Below are positions 23,341 to 33,176 of a stretch of 64,000 bases of DNA, piece by piece. This DNA is from Mesonia maritima (GTDB lineage Bacteria; Bacteroidota; Bacteroidia; Flavobacteriales; Flavobacteriaceae). Location of the stretch: the NCBI RefSeq assembly GCF_042433895.1, contig NZ_JBHLUA010000027.1:124001-188000 (forward strand), in the 5' to 3' direction. The position numbers were made by a program, and so were the translations under genes. Each line of letters begins with the position of its first letter. Within the stretch, counting starts at the first letter, position 1. Below the pieces are notes generated by a model. It ran no database searches and had not been told where the DNA came from. It was given only the letters and a program-made list of their open reading frames with translations.

Positions 23341-24131
23341 AAAACATTCAGCAATATATAGATTCAGGCATTTTAGAACTTTACATCTACGGAGCACTTT
23401 CTGAAGAAGAAAGTAAAGCCGTAAGTGCAGAGCTTAAAAAATATCCCGAAATAAAAAAGGAAGTTGAAGAAATTGAAAAAGCTTTAGAAAGTTTAGCTTC
23501 AGCTGTTGCACCGTATAATCCCGAAGAATTATTTAAAACAATTCAGACTAAAGTTGAAAACGCTACGGGAACCATTCCTATACATAGAAAAAGTAAAAAA
23601 CGACAGATTGTACTCTATATTGGTTGGGCGGCCAGTATTTTATTACTTATCGGTTTATTTACCGTGCTGAATGAAAATAGAGAATTACGCGACGCGCTGC
23701 GTTCATCTAAAGCGCAAAACGCGTTGGTAGAACAAGAAATTGAAAATGCCCGCGAAGATGCCGCACAAGCTCAGGAATTATTAAATGTCTATCGAGATAG
23801 AAATATTGTAAAAATTCCGCTTGGTGGACAGCAAGTTGCGCCAAACGCTTATGCCGAAGTCCATTGGGACAAAAAAGACAACAAAGTTTATATAGATGCT
23901 AAAGATCTTCCAACGCCACCGGAAGGAAAAGAATATCAAGTTTGGTCACTAACATTAGACCCGTTGTCGCCAACAAGCATCGGTTTGTTATCTAATTTTA
24001 AAGAAGATGATAATAAAATATTTATTCTGGAAAACCCGAATTCTTCACAAGCTTTTGGAATTACATTAGAACCTAAAGGCGGAAGTAAAACCCCAACAAT
24101 GGAACAACTTTATACCCTCGGGAAAGTGTAA
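23337..24131 (+). CDS. Anti-sigma factor, RskA type
   Basis: 264 residues. The cytoplasmic N-terminal anti-sigma helix bundle (DSGILELYIYGALSEEESKA) is followed by a single membrane helix at about 91-109, a coiled coil (about 110-155, ALVEQEIENAREDAAQAQEL) and the periplasmic RskA C-terminal domain (YAEVHWDKKDNKVYIDAKDL, then GKEYQVWSL). It should hold the upstream sigma factor inactive until an envelope signal leads to release. The start codon overlaps the sigma gene stop. A terminator follows about 30 bases downstream. Confidence 0.92.
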   Translation: MKNIQQYIDSGILELYIYGALSEEESKAVSAELKKYPEIKKEVEEIEKALESLASAVAPYNPEELFKTIQTKVENATGTIPIHRKSKKRQIVLYIGWAASILLLIGLFTVLNENRELRDALRSSKAQNALVEQEIENAREDAAQAQELLNVYRDRNIVKIPLGGQQVAPNAYAEVHWDKKDNKVYIDAKDLPTPPEGKEYQVWSLTLDPLSPTSIGLLSNFKEDDNKIFILENPNSSQAFGITLEPKGGSKTPTMEQLYTLGKV

Positions 24132-24162
24132 AAAATAATTTAGCATTCGAAAACAAAAGAAA

Positions 24163-24194
24163 AAAAGCCTGTTTCAAAATTGAAGCAGGCTTTT
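24163..24194 (+). terminator. Rho-independent terminator after the sigma/anti-sigma operon
   Basis: AAAAGCCTG/CAGGCTTTT, extended by TTC/GAA with one unpaired base, about eight-base loop and T tail. Confidence 0.85.
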
Positions 24195-24291
24195 CAACAA
24201 CTAACAAAAAACTCTAAAAAAACTGTTGTTTGCGTCAATTTCATAGCAATTTTGAACGCTCACGTTATGTATTACATTTACGAAGTTTTAA

Positions 24292-24299
24292 TATCTTTG
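24292..24299 (+). promoter_or_regulatory. -7 promoter box TATCTTTG of the LETM1-like gene
   Basis: Exact TAnnTTTG match 54 bases upstream of the ATG at 24354. No matching -33 box was identified. Confidence 0.4.
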
Positions 24300-24353
24300 G
24301 TTTTTTATTTTCTAAAAATATTTTGCCTGATTATTTAACTTAAGCCATTTACT

Positions 24354-25544
24354 ATGAATCCTTCAGCCTCAGGTTGGATTAACAAACACTTTCCAAAAGC
24401 AATTTTATTTTCTGAAAAGAAATATTCTGCTGAAGCGTTTTATGAAAATCTACGAGCAACGGGATTTATCTATGCCAACAGTGTTTCTACTTTAACGTAT
24501 CAAAATGAAAAAGTGCTGGTAGATTTAACTACGGAAGAAATTACTAAAATAAATTTATTCGATTCGTTGGTAGTTACCTATTACGCTTCTAGCGAAAATC
24601 CAACAAAACAAGATTGCTTAGAAAAAATTGTGGCTTTTTATAAATTGCTAGAGAAACAAAATAATTCTTTTTTTAAAATTTCCCTTTTTAAAAGTTCTTC
24701 GGAAGAAAAGCTGGAGAAAATTCTTCAACATCGCATTCAAACTAATGAAAATTTAGTTCAGAAAAACTTCAGCAATTTAATTACCAACGCATTATTATAT
24801 ATCGATGTGTTGGCTTTTCAGCATTATTTAGAAACTGAAGAAGATCCGTTTGCCTATAGTCAGCGTTTAGAAGCTTTATTTACCAACACTGTTTTATTAG
24901 CGTTTGAAGAAAAAGGAATGAAAAATAACTATGAAAAATTAATTTTACGCTTATTACAAAATTCGCTCCGCTACACCAAAATAACATCAACACTCAGCAC
25001 TTTTGAAGAATTAAACTTTTCGACTTTACAATCTTATTCAGAAAAAAAATACCTGCTAGATTTAGCCTGTATTACCGTTTTTAGCGATGAAGAATTAGAA
25101 GAAAACGAACTTTTGTTTCTTAAAAAACTCGGCAAAGCACTTTCCTTTTCTGAAAAAATTGTAACCGAAGCGATCGACAATATGGTCTTCTTTTTAAAGA
25201 AACATAAATCGCAAATTACTTATTTTAGTTATAGCAACGCGGTAAAACACTTCTATAAAAACACGCATAGAATGGTTCGCGTTTTAATACTGCGGAATAA
25301 AAAAAGGCTAATTACAGAACTAAGTGAAAGCAAAGAATTGGTCGTTTTATTGAGCAAATCTACCCGGACAGAACTCAATGAAATTGAAAAGCAAAAAGTT
25401 AAAAGTCAGCTGTTAGATATTTGCAAATCTGTCCCGTCTTTGGCGATTTTTATTTTACCCGGTGGAAGTGTTTTATTGCCCATTCTCATTAAGTTTATCC
25501 CACAATTATTGCCTTCTGCATTCAATGAAAATAAAATTGAATAA
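24354..25544 (+). CDS. LETM1-related protein
   Basis: 396 residues, mostly helical and soluble, with a hydrophobic C-terminal stretch SLAIFILPGGSVLLPILIKF. That stretch is the hallmark shared with the ribosome-binding domain of LETM1-like proteins and with Flavobacterial LETM1-related biofilm-associated proteins. A central segment VFSDEELEENELLFLKKLGK looks like a TerB/EF-hand-like helical region. The precise function is not known; relatives have been tied to adhesion or biofilm. Single gene with its own promoter. Confidence 0.8.
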   Translation: MNPSASGWINKHFPKAILFSEKKYSAEAFYENLRATGFIYANSVSTLTYQNEKVLVDLTTEEITKINLFDSLVVTYYASSENPTKQDCLEKIVAFYKLLEKQNNSFFKISLFKSSSEEKLEKILQHRIQTNENLVQKNFSNLITNALLYIDVLAFQHYLETEEDPFAYSQRLEALFTNTVLLAFEEKGMKNNYEKLILRLLQNSLRYTKITSTLSTFEELNFSTLQSYSEKKYLLDLACITVFSDEELEENELLFLKKLGKALSFSEKIVTEAIDNMVFFLKKHKSQITYFSYSNAVKHFYKNTHRMVRVLILRNKKRLITELSESKELVVLLSKSTRTELNEIEKQKVKSQLLDICKSVPSLAIFILPGGSVLLPILIKFIPQLLPSAFNENKIE

Positions 25545-25600
25545 AAAAATTTGTGGAATCATTTTTATTTTATATTTACCAATCTTTAATATATAAAAAA

Positions 25601-26593
25601 ATGAAAAAAACTACTTTACTTTTTGTCCTTATTTTACTGGCATTCAGTATAAATGCCCAAAATAATTTTACCTATAATTTTTCTGCTACAAATGAAAATT
25701 ATGCAGATTTAACCAATAGCACCTCCTTAAATAATGGAAATTATTGGGACGATCCTGATTTTACAATCCCCATTGGTTTTGACTTTGAAATTGCGGGTAA
25801 AACCTTATCAACAATTTATTTTTCTGAAGATATTGGCTACGGAGGAGAAATAACCGATCAGCAAATATTTGAGACAGAATTTATGGATTTCGCCGTTATT
25901 AGTAATGATATAGAAGATCGTGGCACGGAAAGCCCAAATTCTTCACTCTCTAACATTTCTTATACTGTAGAGGGAAATTCAGGAAATAGAATTTTTAAAT
26001 TAGAATGGAACAATGCCGGTTTTTTAAATGATGGAACTAATCAAGATTTTATAAACATGCAGTTATGGTTATATGAAGGCAGCAATATTATAGAATATCG
26101 TTATGGACCTAGTTCTATCGAAAATCCTAGTGAATCTTATGAGGGTAACAGTGGTCCGACCGCATTTTTGCTCTTAGGTTATGATGGTAATTTAGAGGAA
26201 ACTAGTAAGAATGTTTATATGCTTTCCGGCGATCCAGCTTCTCCTACCGTAACAGAAATTGCTAGTGGAAATGAGTTGGATTTAGGATACTTAAACAATG
26301 ATATTCCAAACGGAACCGTTTATAGATTTACACCAGAAAACTTAAGTAATGAATCTTTTCAATTAGCGGCTATTTCACTTTACCCAAATCCGGTTGAAGA
26401 GAAACTTAACATTAAAACCTCACAAATAATTTCTTCGTTTTCAATTTATAATGCTTTAGGACAAGTGATCACTGAAAATACTGAGATTGAAAAAAACACA
26501 ATTGACGTTTCTACTTTAGCTGAAGGAATTTATTTTATAAAAATGGAAACTGAAAACGGAACAAGTTCTACAAAGAAGTTTATTAAAAAATAA
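25601..26593 (+). CDS. Secreted protein with type IX secretion sorting domain
   Basis: About 330 residues from ATG 25601 (signal peptide MKKTTLLFVLILLAFSINAQ); the longer frame upstream is rejected. The body is a beta-rich extracellular domain with no recognised catalytic residues. The end, SLYPNPVEEKLNIKT and then IYNALGQVI up to GIYFIKMETENGTSSTKKFI, is a type A T9SS C-terminal domain, which takes cargo across the outer membrane and is removed. The ligand or target is unknown. Confidence 0.9.
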   Translation: MKKTTLLFVLILLAFSINAQNNFTYNFSATNENYADLTNSTSLNNGNYWDDPDFTIPIGFDFEIAGKTLSTIYFSEDIGYGGEITDQQIFETEFMDFAVISNDIEDRGTESPNSSLSNISYTVEGNSGNRIFKLEWNNAGFLNDGTNQDFINMQLWLYEGSNIIEYRYGPSSIENPSESYEGNSGPTAFLLLGYDGNLEETSKNVYMLSGDPASPTVTEIASGNELDLGYLNNDIPNGTVYRFTPENLSNESFQLAAISLYPNPVEEKLNIKTSQIISSFSIYNALGQVITENTEIEKNTIDVSTLAEGIYFIKMETENGTSSTKKFIKK

Positions 26594-26659
26594 ATTTACT
26601 AGTGGAATAATATTTTAATTTCTAGAGAAGACAAAAGATTTTAAATCTTGATTATCAAG

Positions 26660-27415
26660 TTAATTTGCTAACCAATTTTTAAAATCTTTTACACGTTCTC
26701 GGCTTACAATAATTTCTTGTTTACTATTTTTTAATTGAAGTTTTAAGCGACTATTACTGTAAGCCAGAATGTCTTCTAGGTAATTAATATTAACAAAAAA
26801 TTGCCGATTTACCCTAAAAAATAAATCAGGGTTTAATTCGTCTTCCAAATTTTCTAAACTCGTATCGAGTAAGTAGTTTCTGTTGGTTTCAGTTTGCAAA
26901 TAAGTTCCTTTATTTTCACTATAAAAACATACTATTTCTTCAGTAGGAATCATTTTTAAATGCGAACCTACTTTAGTTACAAAACGTTTTTTGTAATTCT
27001 TCTCACTATTTTTTTCTGAAATTAATTCCTGAAGATTTGATATTTGCTTACTAACCTGATCTGGATTTACACTTTTTCTAAATTTATCTACCGCAGTTTT
27101 CAGCTCATCTTCATCAATCGGTTTTAGTAAATAATCGATGCTGTTTAATTTAAAAGCTTTAATGGCATATTCATCGTAAGCGGTGGTAAAAATTATCGCG
27201 CTGTTTATGGAAACTTCTTCAAAAATTTCGAAGGAAAGCCCGTCACTTAACTGAACATCTAAAAATATTAAATCAGGTTCTTGATTTTCTAAAAACCAAG
27301 TAATGGATTGATTTACAGAATGCAATAACACCTCAACATTTACATTCAGTTTTGCCAACATTCGTTGTAAACGTCTTGCTGAAGGTTTTTCGTCTTCAAT
27401 AATTATAACTTTCAT
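26660..27415 (-). CDS. LytTR-type response regulator
   Basis: 251 residues. The receiver domain has the acidic pair in IIIEDEKPSARR, phospho-acceptor D53 in LIFLDVQL, and the conserved T and K in FTTAYDEYAIKAF and YLLKPID. A linker (about 125-145) leads to a LytTR DNA-binding domain (TKVGSHLKMIPTEEIVCFYS, then FFRVNRQFFVNINYL). It is last in a three-gene minus-strand operon with a 2TM protein and a LytS-type histidine kinase, its presumed partner. Targets are unknown. Confidence 0.94.
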   Translation of the reverse strand: MKVIIIEDEKPSARRLQRMLAKLNVNVEVLLHSVNQSITWFLENQEPDLIFLDVQLSDGLSFEIFEEVSINSAIIFTTAYDEYAIKAFKLNSIDYLLKPIDEDELKTAVDKFRKSVNPDQVSKQISNLQELISEKNSEKNYKKRFVTKVGSHLKMIPTEEIVCFYSENKGTYLQTETNRNYLLDTSLENLEDELNPDLFFRVNRQFFVNINYLEDILAYSNSRLKLQLKNSKQEIIVSRERVKDFKNWLAN

Positions 27416-27419
27416 ACTT

Positions 27420-27728
27420 TTATTCCCAACGTTGTTGAACTTCTTTCTCTTCCTCTTCTTGCAGATATTGCTGCACTTTTTTCTCTTCCCAACGTTTATC
27501 GAAAAAAGGATTTATTCTAAAAACACTCGCAGCTTGAAAAGCAATTCCGATTCCCCAACCGGCTGCCGGCCATAAAAACCACGGATAATTTGTATTACTA
27601 AAACCAAAATTTATAACGGCTAAAAAACCAATAACCAGTACGTAAACTATTAAATGGATATAAAAATCTTTCAGTTCTTTTACGCGTTCTTTTGCTTCGT
27701 AATAGCGTTTTTCGTAATTTGATTCCAT
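27420..27728 (-). CDS. Small 2TM-domain membrane protein
   Basis: 102 residues with two membrane helices (about 23-41 and 50-68) between charged ends: YYEAKERVKELKDFYIHLIV and INPFFDKRWEEKKVQQYLQE. It closely resembles the C-terminal extension of the kinase encoded next to it, so a duplication is likely. It sits four bases from the response regulator gene and five from the kinase gene, in one operon. It probably assembles with the kinase at the membrane; this is inference. Confidence 0.88.
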   Translation of the reverse strand: MESNYEKRYYEAKERVKELKDFYIHLIVYVLVIGFLAVINFGFSNTNYPWFLWPAAGWGIGIAFQAASVFRINPFFDKRWEEKKVQQYLQEEEEKEVQQRWE

Positions 27729-27733
27729 AATTA

Positions 27734-29080
27734 TTACTTTTTATCGTTATTTAAAAATTCTTTTATTTTACGTTCTTCCCATTTCTTAGAAAAAAACGGA
27801 TTCTTATCGAATGTTTCCATATAATGGTACGCGACGCCAAATCCCCAACCAAAAGCGGGAAAAAGAAACCATAGAAAATCTAGTCCGTTACTCATATAAT
27901 TTACAAAAAATAGAAACGGAATAACAATTACATAAGCTGTTAAGTTGTTATAAAATTCTTTCTCTTCTTTCACACGATTTTGCGCGATAGAATATTTATT
28001 CATACGGTCTAATTTTGATTGATTGATCTCTTTTTTATCGACCACGCCTACTATTTTGGTAAGCAAAGGCAATTGTATCTCGAAACTTTTTTTAGTTGAA
28101 TTAATACTTACTTTTCTGGAAGTCAATAGTTCATAACGTTGCTGAATATTTTTTAGCCCAACTCCTACTCCTTTTTGTATTACCGATTTTTTCTGCAAAT
28201 TATTTTTTATAATTAGCACATCATTTTCTTCTAGAATTTCTATTCGTAACGGATTTTCTACGGAAACCACATTATGTTTCACCGCGTTTTCTAATAATAA
28301 TTGAAGTGATAACGGAACAATCTTAGCTTCCGGATTATTTAACTTTTTCGGCAAAACACATTGTATACTATTTTCAAACCGGGTTTTTAAAAGGCTTAAA
28401 TAAACTTCGGCAAATCGCAATTCTTCTTCTAAACTTACCAATTCCTTATTTTTTTGTTCTAACACATACCGATAAACCTTAGATAACGAAGCCGTAAATT
28501 TTTGTGCAGCATTTGGGTTTTCATCAATTAAAGCGCTTAACACATTTAAACTATTGAATAAAAAATGAGGATCTAATTGATTTTTTAAGGCATCGAATTT
28601 CGCAGAAGCAGTTCCCGCAATTATTTTTTGTTCAGTTACTTTATTATCTTGTATCTCTTTGTAGAAGTAAAAAGCGTGAAAAAAGAGACTTACAATCGTT
28701 GAAAGTAACAAGGGAAAAAAGTAAGTCGAAATGCTTTCTTGGGCTAAAAATTCAGAAAAATTGTATTTCTCTTTTACAATTACTACATGAAAAAATCGGC
28801 AAAGTCCAAAAGCCAAAGTGGTTAGTAAAATTGAACCCGCCACGCCAACAATAAACCGTAATCTCCCTTGTGTGCTCCAATCTAATTTTTTTTCAAGCAA
28901 AAAGAAATACAGAAAGTTTACCACCGTAAGCACAAAAGCATACATGAAATTGATAAACATTCCTTCAAAATCTAATAAAATGCTGGTTTTAAATCCTGAA
29001 AAAACAAATCGTAACACAACAATTATTAAGGTAACAATTAATGCGACTCGGGTTAATATAATAATAGGTTTAAACGACAT
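27734..29080 (-). CDS. LytS/YehU-type sensor histidine kinase fused to a 2TM domain
   Basis: About 448 residues from ATG 29080. Four N-terminal membrane helices lead to the His-kinase domain with the phospho-acceptor histidine in LKNQLDPHFLFNSLNVLSAL. The ATPase lobe follows with LQLLLENAVKHN (N box) and GVGVGLKNIQQRY (G box). After about residue 350, a second part begins: an amphipathic segment, two more membrane helices and DKNPFFSKKWEERKIKEFLN, the same fold as the neighbouring 102-residue protein. This fusion is unusual for the family. Pairs with the LytTR regulator downstream. Confidence 0.92.
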   Translation of the reverse strand: MSFKPIIILTRVALIVTLIIVVLRFVFSGFKTSILLDFEGMFINFMYAFVLTVVNFLYFFLLEKKLDWSTQGRLRFIVGVAGSILLTTLAFGLCRFFHVVIVKEKYNFSEFLAQESISTYFFPLLLSTIVSLFFHAFYFYKEIQDNKVTEQKIIAGTASAKFDALKNQLDPHFLFNSLNVLSALIDENPNAAQKFTASLSKVYRYVLEQKNKELVSLEEELRFAEVYLSLLKTRFENSIQCVLPKKLNNPEAKIVPLSLQLLLENAVKHNVVSVENPLRIEILEENDVLIIKNNLQKKSVIQKGVGVGLKNIQQRYELLTSRKVSINSTKKSFEIQLPLLTKIVGVVDKKEINQSKLDRMNKYSIAQNRVKEEKEFYNNLTAYVIVIPFLFFVNYMSNGLDFLWFLFPAFGWGFGVAYHYMETFDKNPFFSKKWEERKIKEFLNNDKK

Positions 29081-29385
29081 AATTTTATAAATCAACAAGA
29101 TACTAAAGCATCCATAATTATTTAAAACAAAGATGCATCAACAATTAGCTATACTAAATAATTTTTAGCTGAACTGTTATTTTTTAGTACTGAAATGAAA
29201 AAGTTACTCATTAAGAATTGAAGCGAATGTAAATTTTCAACTATTAAAATGTTTACAGAATGTAAAATAGCGCTTTATTTTAGTTCAACTTTAAAATTAT
29301 ATAAACCTAAGATAAAGTAAATTTCAGCTAATTCTTTTCTTCTACCAGTACTTTTGAGGCAATATTAAACTAAACTATTTTTATA

Positions 29386-32082
29386 ATGAAAAACGCTTAC
29401 TTAAGTATGGTAATGAGCTTTTTTTGCTTGGCGACGTTTGCCCAAGAAGCTATCATTACTGGTTATGTTGACTCTCCTTGTCCTTCAGCTGATGGACGAG
29501 TTTTAGAAATTTATATTGACGGAACAATAGATCTTACCGGATGGAAAGTTCAGCGACAAGCTAACGGCGGCGGATTTACTACCGATATCGATTTGTCTTC
29601 TTTAGCAACAATTACAGATGAATTTATTTACCTTACCAATGATCAAGCTATTTTTACTGCTGAATTTGGGATTACAACAAATGTCATAGAAAATTCAGTA
29701 ATCAGTTCTAATGGAGATGATGCTTTTCAAATAATTGATACGAATTCAAATGTAATCGATCGATTTGGTGAAGAAAATGTAGATGGAAGCGGAACAGCTT
29801 GGGAACACCAAGACACTTACTATTTAAGAAATACAGGCAGCACAGCAAACAACGGAAATTTTGACGCTTCCAATTGGACATTCGGCGCTTTAGATGCCTT
29901 AGATAATGAAGGTTTATGTAATTCTGCTTCAGCTTTAAGTACTTTAGTAAATTTGGGAAGCTTTCAAACAGTACAATTACCTGAAGTAAATTTTGAAGAA
30001 GAATATATAAGTGTAAATGAAGATGAAGGAACCGCAACCATTAGTGTATTAATTTCAGCTATACCAACCACAGACGCTACGGTAGAAGTTTCAGTTTTAA
30101 CTGATGAAAGTACGGCTGTTTCCGGGCAACATTATACTTATTCTACGCAAACGCTAACCTTCACTCCTACCGGAAATTTAACACAAGATATTACTGTTAC
30201 TATTCCTAATAATAGTGATGCTGAACCAGATACTTTATTAGCCTTAGGAATAACCAATACTACTAATACAGAGTTAGGTGAAAATAGTGCTCACGTTGTT
30301 TATATTTTAGACGATGAAAACCACGCGCCTACGGCAGCAAACACGTTAGGAATAAATTTCGGAATGAGCTATGCGATAACAGGTTCAAATCCCGGTTCAG
30401 AAATTGTAGCGCATGATGCTGCAACGCAACGTTTATTTGTGATGAATAGCGGAAATGCTTCTATAGAAGTCTTAGATTTCAGTAATCCATTGAACATAAC
30501 TTCTTTAAACACTATCGATTTATCAACTTACGGTGACAGCGGAACAAGCGTTGCTGTTCATAACGGAATTGTAGCCGCAACCGCAGTTCCAGATGATATT
30601 AATGAAAACGGAATAATCGTATTTATGGATACCGACGGAACTATTCTTTCTACGGTTGAAGCTGGTTCTTTACCCGATATGGTAACCTTTACTCCAGACG
30701 GAACTAAACTTTTAGTAGCTAACGAAGGTGAACCAAATTCAGATTATTCCATCGATCCTGAAGGAACAATTTCAATTGTAGATTTAAGTAGCGGTGTTGC
30801 TAATCTTACACAAACAAATGTTACTTCCGTAAATTTTAATGCTTATGATGCACAGGAAGCCCAATTAAAAGCGGATAATATTAGAATTTTTGGACCAAAC
30901 GCAAGTGTTTCTCAAGATTTAGAGCCGGAATACATTACGGTTTCTAGCGATTCGCAAACTGCTTGGATTACCTTACAAGAAAATAATGCGATTGCGGTAC
31001 TCGATATTACTTCTATGCAAATTTCTGATATTTTGCCTCTAGGTTTAAAAGATCATAGTTTACCGGAAAATGCTTTAGATACTTCTAACAAAACAGATTT
31101 TATCTTTATGGCAAATTGGCCAATTAAAGGAATGTATATGCCAGATGCTATTGCAAATTACACGGTGAACGGAACAACTTATTTTGTTACGGCAAACGAA
31201 GGTGATGCAAGAGAGTATGATACCTTTGAAGAAGAAGTAGATTTAGAAGATATTACCTTAGATACTTCAATTTTTTCAAATCAAGATTTTTTAGAATTAA
31301 ACGAAAACTTAGGAAAAATTACCATAAGCGAAGTTTCTGGTGATATTGATAATGATGGTGAATTTGAAGAAATTCATGTATTTGGAGGAAGATCATTTAG
31401 TATTTACGATGCTTCAACAGGAACGCAAGTTTACGATAGCGGTTCAGATTTTGAACGTATTATTGAAGAAGATCCTACCTATAACGCAATTTTTAATGCT
31501 ACAGATGATGAGAATGAATTAAAAAACAGAAGCGACAATAAAGGTCCAGAACCTGAAGCGGTAATCATTCAGGAAATAAATAATGAATTCTATGCTTTTA
31601 TCGCTTTAGAAAGAGTTGGCGGTTTTATGGTTTATAATGTTTCTAACCCAAACGCTCCGGTTTTTGAAGGCTATTTTAATAACAGAAGTGTAACGCCTGG
31701 CGAAGACGAAATTGCAAATTTAGGAGATTTAGCTCCAGAAAGTATAGTTTATATCGCTCCTGAAAATAATTCAGAAGAAAAAGGATTAATTGTTATCGCA
31801 AACGAAGTAAGCGCTACAATTAGTGTTTATACGCTAGATAATGTCACTTTATCAACTAAAAATTTCAATGAAAAAGTATCTAAATTTGTAATCTATCCTA
31901 ATCCGGCGAAAACAGATAAAGTATTTTTTGCTGAACCTACTTCCTATTCTTTATTTGATATTCAAGGAAGAAAAATTAAAGAAGCAACAAATGCAGCTTA
32001 TATAAATATTTCAGCCTTAAATCAAGGGACTTATATTGTTAGAAATCAGTTAGGTCAAGTACAGAAATTAATTATTGAATAA
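29386..32082 (+). CDS. Secreted choice-of-anchor I family protein (LTD, Calx-beta, T9SS)
   Basis: 898 residues. After the signal peptide (MKNAYLSMVMSFFCLATFAQ) come a lamin-tail-like domain (about 22-180), a Calx-beta-like domain (about 200-310, with VNEDEGTATISVLISA) and a large beta-propeller-like part with repeated VANEGEPNSDY, ITLQENNAIAVLDI and VTANEGDAREY segments. These are typical of the choice-of-anchor I proteins related to phosphate-regulated surface phosphatases. The C-terminus (FVIYPNPAKTDK and GRKIKEATNAAYINISALNQ) is a T9SS sorting domain. Probably a surface protein; no phosphatase residues were confirmed. Confidence 0.88.
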   Translation: MKNAYLSMVMSFFCLATFAQEAIITGYVDSPCPSADGRVLEIYIDGTIDLTGWKVQRQANGGGFTTDIDLSSLATITDEFIYLTNDQAIFTAEFGITTNVIENSVISSNGDDAFQIIDTNSNVIDRFGEENVDGSGTAWEHQDTYYLRNTGSTANNGNFDASNWTFGALDALDNEGLCNSASALSTLVNLGSFQTVQLPEVNFEEEYISVNEDEGTATISVLISAIPTTDATVEVSVLTDESTAVSGQHYTYSTQTLTFTPTGNLTQDITVTIPNNSDAEPDTLLALGITNTTNTELGENSAHVVYILDDENHAPTAANTLGINFGMSYAITGSNPGSEIVAHDAATQRLFVMNSGNASIEVLDFSNPLNITSLNTIDLSTYGDSGTSVAVHNGIVAATAVPDDINENGIIVFMDTDGTILSTVEAGSLPDMVTFTPDGTKLLVANEGEPNSDYSIDPEGTISIVDLSSGVANLTQTNVTSVNFNAYDAQEAQLKADNIRIFGPNASVSQDLEPEYITVSSDSQTAWITLQENNAIAVLDITSMQISDILPLGLKDHSLPENALDTSNKTDFIFMANWPIKGMYMPDAIANYTVNGTTYFVTANEGDAREYDTFEEEVDLEDITLDTSIFSNQDFLELNENLGKITISEVSGDIDNDGEFEEIHVFGGRSFSIYDASTGTQVYDSGSDFERIIEEDPTYNAIFNATDDENELKNRSDNKGPEPEAVIIQEINNEFYAFIALERVGGFMVYNVSNPNAPVFEGYFNNRSVTPGEDEIANLGDLAPESIVYIAPENNSEEKGLIVIANEVSATISVYTLDNVTLSTKNFNEKVSKFVIYPNPAKTDKVFFAEPTSYSLFDIQGRKIKEATNAAYINISALNQGTYIVRNQLGQVQKLIIE

Positions 32083-32105
32083 TATTTTTCACCAACTAAA
32101 CAACC

Positions 32106-32138
32106 AAAAAAACCACCGAATATTCGGTGGTTTTTTTA
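32106..32138. terminator. Perfectly palindromic terminator
   Basis: AAACCACCGAA/TTCGGTGGTTT with A and T tracts on both sides, 24 bases after the T9SS protein. Symmetric, so it could work in both directions. Confidence 0.92.
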
Positions 32139-32238
32139 TTCTCATATATAAAAGAAAAACCCAATCTTTGCAATTCAAACATTCAATAGTTAAACCATTA
32201 AAAAAAGAAATACATATAAACGAGCTGTTTTTCCGCTA

Positions 32239-32763
32239 TTGTTAATTTATATTATTCACTTACTATTTCTTTACCATATAGCTGCGGAAGAAAAAAATTC
32301 AATTTATATCGGTGGAATAAGTATGAGTTTAATGCTCGTTATTTCATTAGGCTATTTTTACCTTTTTCAGAAAAACAATTCTTTAAAATTTGGGAATTGG
32401 TATCTTATTATCGCTGTACTTTTAGGAGCTTTAGCTACAACTTTTGTAAGTTTAACATTAAACTTCGGAACGGTAATTGGCGCTTCTACAATTGGATTGT
32501 TGGGAAGCTTTATTCCTAAAAATTTCTTCGGAAAAAATGAAGGTAAGCAACTTCGAACAGCAATTTACTGCGGAACTTTTATAGGAATGTGTCAACCGCT
32601 CGCGGAAAATCATTACCTACTTATCTGTTTTGCTTCATTTCTTGGCGGAATCGTGTATTGCCTTTCGCTTCAAAATTTAAATGGTTTCGGCGGAAAATTA
32701 GGAACTATCGCATTTACCGGTGTTTGCTTAGCTATTTTTTCACTTTATATATTCGTGTTTTAA
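32239..32763 (+). CDS. Membrane protein, first of a tandem paralogous pair
   Basis: Up to 174 residues; the start is uncertain. The frame has a TTG at 32239 and the first ATG is at 32323, which would still leave most helices. Hydrophobic helices fill nearly the whole protein (about four to six). The motif NLNGFGGKLGTIAFTGV near the end is repeated in the next gene as FNGFGGALGTAACISV. No family recognised. It overlaps the next start by one base (TAATG). Confidence 0.65.
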   Translation: MLIYIIHLLFLYHIAAEEKNSIYIGGISMSLMLVISLGYFYLFQKNNSLKFGNWYLIIAVLLGALATTFVSLTLNFGTVIGASTIGLLGSFIPKNFFGKNEGKQLRTAIYCGTFIGMCQPLAENHYLLICFASFLGGIVYCLSLQNLNGFGGKLGTIAFTGVCLAIFSLYIFVF

Positions 32764-33176
32764 TGGAAATAATTTTGTACTTCATCACCGGAGTTATTGG
32801 CGCGGTTCTCCCCTATTTTTTAACCCGAAGATTAGGGCTAGATGCTGTAAAAGCTTCTGCATTACCTTCATTAATTGTGGGAATAATTTTTTACAGTTTT
32901 CCTGATATTTTATCGTCAAGTTTTCACGAAAATATTCCTTTCCTATTTTTCGGCACTTCGTTTGTAGGAATGGTAAATAAAAAAATTCTTCATACGTATG
33001 TTGAAGTGAGTTTTGCAGGAATAATTTTCACTATTCTTTATTTAAATGCCAGTAGTTTCTTTAATGGTTTTGGCGGCGCTTTAGGAACAGCCGCCTGTAT
33101 TTCAGTATTAACTATCTTCGGAATAAAAAAAATTAAAACCTTGCTTCGTTTTTTATCTATTCAGCGAAAAAATTAG
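32763..33176 (+). CDS. Membrane protein, second of a tandem paralogous pair
   Basis: 137 residues from ATG 32763, translationally coupled to the previous gene. It has four or five hydrophobic helices and the shared NGFGG.LGT motif near its C-terminus. It starts MEIILYFITGVIGAVLPYFL, with basic residues TRRLGL after the first helix. The two proteins look like related halves that form a heterodimer. The stop overlaps the stop of the convergent NADH dehydrogenase gene. Confidence 0.75.
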   Translation: MEIILYFITGVIGAVLPYFLTRRLGLDAVKASALPSLIVGIIFYSFPDILSSSFHENIPFLFFGTSFVGMVNKKILHTYVEVSFAGIIFTILYLNASSFFNGFGGALGTAACISVLTIFGIKKIKTLLRFLSIQRKN

